Shown piece by piece: positions 4,794 to 7,331 of a stretch of DNA of 7,331 nucleotides. Position numbers and translations under genes: made by a program. Where the stretch lies: the NCBI GenBank assembly GCA_949127705.1, contig CASBQJ010000327.1, positions 1-7,331 on the forward strand, in the 5' to 3' direction. How positions within the stretch are numbered: position 1 is the first letter of the stretch; each line of letters opens with the position of its first letter. The stretch comes from Synechococcales cyanobacterium PMM_0085 (GTDB lineage Bacteria; Cyanobacteriota; Cyanobacteriia; Elainellales; Elainellaceae). The notes beneath the pieces are model-generated. The model saw nothing but the letters and a program-made list of their open reading frames with translations. It made no database searches and was not told where the DNA came from.

Positions 4794-7061
4794 TTATTTG
4801 CTTGTGCGGGTCAAGTTAAGCGAGGCAGGCGGGTTTAGCTCGGTAGGATTATTGGGCGCTTGGCTATAGTCTTTGTCGTAATCTTCAGGAGTTTCGACAT
4901 CATCTAGCACGAACTGCCTATCAATGTCGTCAAGTGGTGCCCAGGATCTAGGTGGCGCATCTGTGCCGTTAATAATGGCTCCCAAAAACTGGATGTCGTC
5001 CGATTCAATGAATTGATCGATCGCCTCGGTGAGCAATCCGTCTTCGGTATAGTCGGGGCGGGTGACTAAAATTAGGCCGTCAGTATGGGGTTCTAACAGC
5101 AGTGCATCGTTATGACGACTTAAGGGTGGCGTGTCGATTACGACCAAATCAAACCGCCCCCGCACATCGTCTAACATGCGCTTCATTTCGCTGGATTCTA
5201 AGATAGCGGCAGCCTGCCGCTGTGGCCCAGGGCTAGGCAACACATATAAATTCTCGATCGTGGGCACCAGGCTAAATTCGGCCTTGCCATAGTAACGCAG
5301 CGGTTCTTGCAGACTATCTCCAGCAGGCTCTACTTGCAAGGCTTTGGCCTGAGAGGGCGATCGCAAATCTGCTTCAATCAGCAAGGTGCGTTTGCCCGCC
5401 CGAGCAGAGGCGATCGCCAAATTATAGGCCGACACCGTCTTACCCTCACCGCCCACCAAGCTAGTGAGTACCACCACCTTAATGGCCTTGCTGCCAATGG
5501 CACGGCGTAAATTGCCCCGTAACCGCTCATACGGCTCCACCGCAGGCGAATCGGCTGCCAATACCAGCGGCAGCCCCTCCACCGCCGGCTCAGATGGCAG
5601 CAACGGCAATAGCCCCAATACAGGCACTTCCTGTCGCCGCAGAGCCGCCTGCAAATCTTGTAGCGTGTGGAACGTCGCATCGAGTGAATCTAGCAGCAGC
5701 ACCAGCCCACCGCCCACTAGCAGCCCCACGACACCCCCTACCAACAAAATCACCAGACTATTGCGGCTAGACTCAGTCGCCAAATCGGTCTGCGGGGGCT
5801 GCGAAATCACTAAACTGCCCACCGTTTCTTCGGCTGCCAGCGTGACATCCGCTAACTTAGCCTGAATCTGGTCGTAAAAATTCCGTTTTAGGGTCACCTG
5901 CTGCTCTAAGCGAGACTGTTCTAACTGCTTGTTAGGGATGGCACCGTAGGCTTGACGCGACTGCTGCTCTGCCGCCGCCAGTGCTGTTAGCTGCTGCTCC
6001 AACGTCTCGCGCTGAGTTTGTAGCCCCACCAGCGTATTGGCCAAGGCTTGCCGAGCTGGGTCGAGGCTGCTGCCTTGACGGATAGCACTCACATTGCCCA
6101 GCGGAGCCGCTTGCAGGTTGCCTCCAATCACCTCAGTGACTCGCTGCTGCAACAGCGCTTCATACGCCTGCTGCTGATTTTTTAGCTCTAGCATAGCCGG
6201 GTGCCGAGGTCGCAGGGTTGGCGCATAGATCTGCATTTGCACCTCAGTTTGATAAAGCTTAATCCGTAAATCGGCAATGATTGGATCAGCGCTGAGTGCA
6301 GAAGACGTATAGGCCTGATCGGCAGATAACCCCAAGCGCGTTTCCAAACTGCGAATTTGAGCGGAGATGGTGGCCAAATCCAGCTGAATCTGGCGCTGCT
6401 GCTGCTGGCTACCCGTAATCGCTCCAACCAGTTGGCCATCCTCTGCCGCTTGAATGGTCGGCCCTTCGACGCGGATGTAGCGCTCTAACTCACTCTCCGC
6501 TAGCCGCAGCTCCCGAGTGACGTTGGGCAAAAGCTGGTTTAAATTCTCAATAATTCTGCTGATCTGCTGAGTATTAAACAGGCGACTTTGTTCAACGATC
6601 GCCTGCATCAATGCCGCTACTGCCGCTTGGGCGATTTTATCATTGGGGTCTTGATAGGTGACCAATACCCGCAATCCCTGCAAATTCTCGTCTTGACTAT
6701 TCTTATCGCCTTTGTCAGCGCTAGGGTTAATCTCCACCCCGGCATGACGCCGAAGGGTCCGAGCATCTAGCTGAATCTGCTGCGATTGGAGAATCTGTGC
6801 CGCCGTTTCGACCACAAAGTCAGACAGCAGCGCGTCTTCGGTTAAACCCTGCGCCTGTTGCTGAAGAGCGGTACTGGTTTGGCTAACCGTTACCGGAGGA
6901 GCAACATAGCTCAATGTCCCCCGCGACGCATAGCTAGTCGGGGGGGCAGGCTGTAGTGCGGCAACGCCCGACAACCCCATAACCAGTGCCAAACCCGCTA
7001 AGCCTGCCCACTTGTGGCGGTCAAGGGCTACGAGATATCGCTTGACGATAGGTAAAGCCAT
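4794..7061 (-). CDS. wzc: Wzc-like polysaccharide biosynthesis tyrosine autokinase (BY-kinase)
   Basis: A 755-residue inner-membrane protein of the polysaccharide co-polymerase family, with transporter and kinase parts fused as in Wzc. It should control chain length and export of exopolysaccharide, through cycles of tyrosine autophosphorylation. Domain order: short cytosolic start, TM1 (about 17-36), a periplasmic Wzz-type region with long coiled coils (about 160-410, including a GNVR-like stretch 376-406), TM2 (about 434-457), then a cytosolic kinase. Kinase motifs are Walker A GGEGKT (537-542), Walker A' LLIEADLR (560-567) and Walker B VVIDTPP (640-646). Three points are odd. The A' motif has E563 where the family usually has Asp. 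The EX2RX2R oligomerisation motif is degenerate, reading EPYERLR (509-515). The C-terminal tail holds only two tyrosines (Y728, Y732) rather than a cluster. The ATG at 7059-7061 lacks a Shine-Dalgarno but correctly precedes TM1. It is monocistronic as far as can be seen. Confidence 0.93.
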   Translation of the reverse strand: MALPIVKRYLVALDRHKWAGLAGLALVMGLSGVAALQPAPPTSYASRGTLSYVAPPVTVSQTSTALQQQAQGLTEDALLSDFVVETAAQILQSQQIQLDARTLRRHAGVEINPSADKGDKNSQDENLQGLRVLVTYQDPNDKIAQAAVAALMQAIVEQSRLFNTQQISRIIENLNQLLPNVTRELRLAESELERYIRVEGPTIQAAEDGQLVGAITGSQQQQRQIQLDLATISAQIRSLETRLGLSADQAYTSSALSADPIIADLRIKLYQTEVQMQIYAPTLRPRHPAMLELKNQQQAYEALLQQRVTEVIGGNLQAAPLGNVSAIRQGSSLDPARQALANTLVGLQTQRETLEQQLTALAAAEQQSRQAYGAIPNKQLEQSRLEQQVTLKRNFYDQIQAKLADVTLAAEETVGSLVISQPPQTDLATESSRNSLVILLVGGVVGLLVGGGLVLLLDSLDATFHTLQDLQAALRRQEVPVLGLLPLLPSEPAVEGLPLVLAADSPAVEPYERLRGNLRRAIGSKAIKVVVLTSLVGGEGKTVSAYNLAIASARAGKRTLLIEADLRSPSQAKALQVEPAGDSLQEPLRYYGKAEFSLVPTIENLYVLPSPGPQRQAAAILESSEMKRMLDDVRGRFDLVVIDTPPLSRHNDALLLEPHTDGLILVTRPDYTEDGLLTEAIDQFIESDDIQFLGAIINGTDAPPRSWAPLDDIDRQFVLDDVETPEDYDKDYSQAPNNPTELNPPASLNLTRTSK

Positions 7062-7221
7062 AGGAAAGACCTATAGATAAGCTGGCTGATACTACCTTAC
7101 TCAGTTCTCCGGCTAGCGCCTAACTTTTCAGGAAATTTTATCCGGTTGTGCAATTCCTTGGCTAGGGACATGGCACTGCCATGTCCTCACAGGCGCGTCA
7201 ATTTTGCAGGTGATTTAACTA
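7062..7221. other. leader region upstream of the autokinase gene
   Basis: This stretch must contain the autokinase promoter unless transcription enters from beyond the window. On the minus strand TAAAAT (7140-7135) could be a -10 element, but no matching -35 is found 16-18 bp upstream. No ORF of note is present. A perfect inverted repeat at 7166-7186 is listed separately. Confidence 0.4.
7166..7186. repeat. perfect 10-bp inverted repeat with 1-nt centre
   Basis: GGACATGGCA (7166-7175) and its exact reverse complement (7177-7186) flank a single C. A flanking G-T pair could extend the stem in the plus-strand RNA. No T-run follows closely in either direction, so it is a poor intrinsic terminator. 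It lies 105 bp upstream of the autokinase start and about 50 bp left of the stem-loop array at 7233-7321. It could be an operator for a dimeric regulator, or the left hairpin of a small non-autonomous element. Confidence 0.75.
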
Positions 7222-7232
7222 ATGGTGGGTTT

Positions 7233-7321
7233 GGGAGGCCGTAAGTCCCGCGCTCTATCTGTACCCGGATGAGCGTCGGGATACACGGACATCCCGCGTG
7301 AGTTGAGGGGTTCGATACCCC
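7233..7321 (+). ncRNA. array of four stem-loops; possible structured RNA or IS200/IS605-type right end
   Basis: Four hairpins follow each other almost without gaps. (1) GGGA 7233-7236 with TCCC 7246-7249. (2) GCGCTC-ATC (7250-7259, bulged T7256) with GAT-GAGCGT (7268-7276): nine pairs, one a G-U wobble at 7250/7276, around an 8-nt loop. (3) CGGGAT 7277-7282 with ATCCCG 7291-7296, loop 8 nt. (4) GGGGT 7307-7311 with ACCCC 7317-7321; its central TTCGATA resembles a tRNA T loop. CCCG in loop 2 (7264-7267) can pair with CGGG of stem 3 (7277-7280), giving a possible pseudoknot or switch. The wobble favours transcription on the plus strand. A tRNA is unlikely because no acceptor stem or D arm can be placed. 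My preferred reading is an omega-RNA-like IS200/IS605 right end without its tnpB, based on overall form rather than a match. Confidence 0.45.
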
Positions 7322-7331
7322 GAAAACGAAC

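Noticed and set aside
5464..5865. Plus-strand 133-residue open frame inside the autokinase gene
   Set aside because: It is antisense to the TM2 and kinase region, its Ser/Thr/Asn-rich composition is a by-product of the opposite coding strand, and no start signal or family is visible.
7166..7186. Rho-independent terminator at the perfect palindrome
   Set aside because: The stem is strong, but neither side is followed by a T-run within the usual distance.
7224..7331. tRNA or tmRNA gene suggested by GGGGTTCGATACCCC
   Set aside because: The T-loop-like hairpin is present, but no complementary acceptor strand, D arm or anticodon arm can be placed upstream, the fifth T-stem pair would be an A-G mismatch, and no CCA end or tmRNA-type tag frame is seen before the window ends.

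Overview
The window looks cyanobacterial. The HIP1 octamer GCGATCGC occurs at least six times (117-124, 929-936, 3481-3488, 4722-4729, 5357-5364, 5410-5417). The protein set also fits: an IlvE with the FGGLRG loop, a two-gene SpoIIE-phosphatase/HATPase signalling pair, and a fused Wzc-type tyrosine autokinase. Genus cannot be read from the sequence; a filamentous or Leptolyngbya/Synechococcales-type organism is only a guess.

Layout, left to right. Positions 1-107 are the 3' end of a plus-strand gene encoding a Lys/Thr/Ala/Ser-rich tail, possibly DNA topoisomerase I. A short convergent spacer with a CTAATC repeat follows. Three minus-strand genes come next, transcribed right to left: a REC/GAF-like/PP2C-SpoIIE response regulator (1734-3458), an RsbW-like HATPase only 3 nt downstream of it (1296-1730), and, 133 nt further on, a glycosyltransferase family 9 enzyme (200-1162). 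A 395-bp divergent intergenic region (3459-3853) rich in short direct repeats separates this block from plus-strand ilvE (3854-4768). ilvE converges, with a 25-bp gap, on a minus-strand Wzc-like exopolysaccharide tyrosine autokinase (4794-7061). The last 270 bp (7062-7331) have no convincing gene.

How the genes fit together. The phosphatase/HATPase pair has the architecture of a partner-switching module: a phosphorylated receiver would control a PP2C phosphatase opposing a kinase or anti-sigma-type ATPase. No STAS-domain antagonist is present here, so the substrate is elsewhere. The GT9 enzyme and the Wzc-like kinase both point to cell-surface polysaccharide or lipopolysaccharide synthesis. 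ilvE is amino-acid housekeeping.

The most unusual stretch is the right edge. From about 7233 to 7321 the DNA can fold into four nearly contiguous stem-loops, one with a possible pseudoknot, the last with a T-loop-like TTCGATA sequence. A perfect 10-bp inverted repeat lies about 50 bp to the left (7166-7186). This resembles a structured RNA; an orphan IS200/IS605-type right end or omega-RNA-like relic is my leading but unproven reading.
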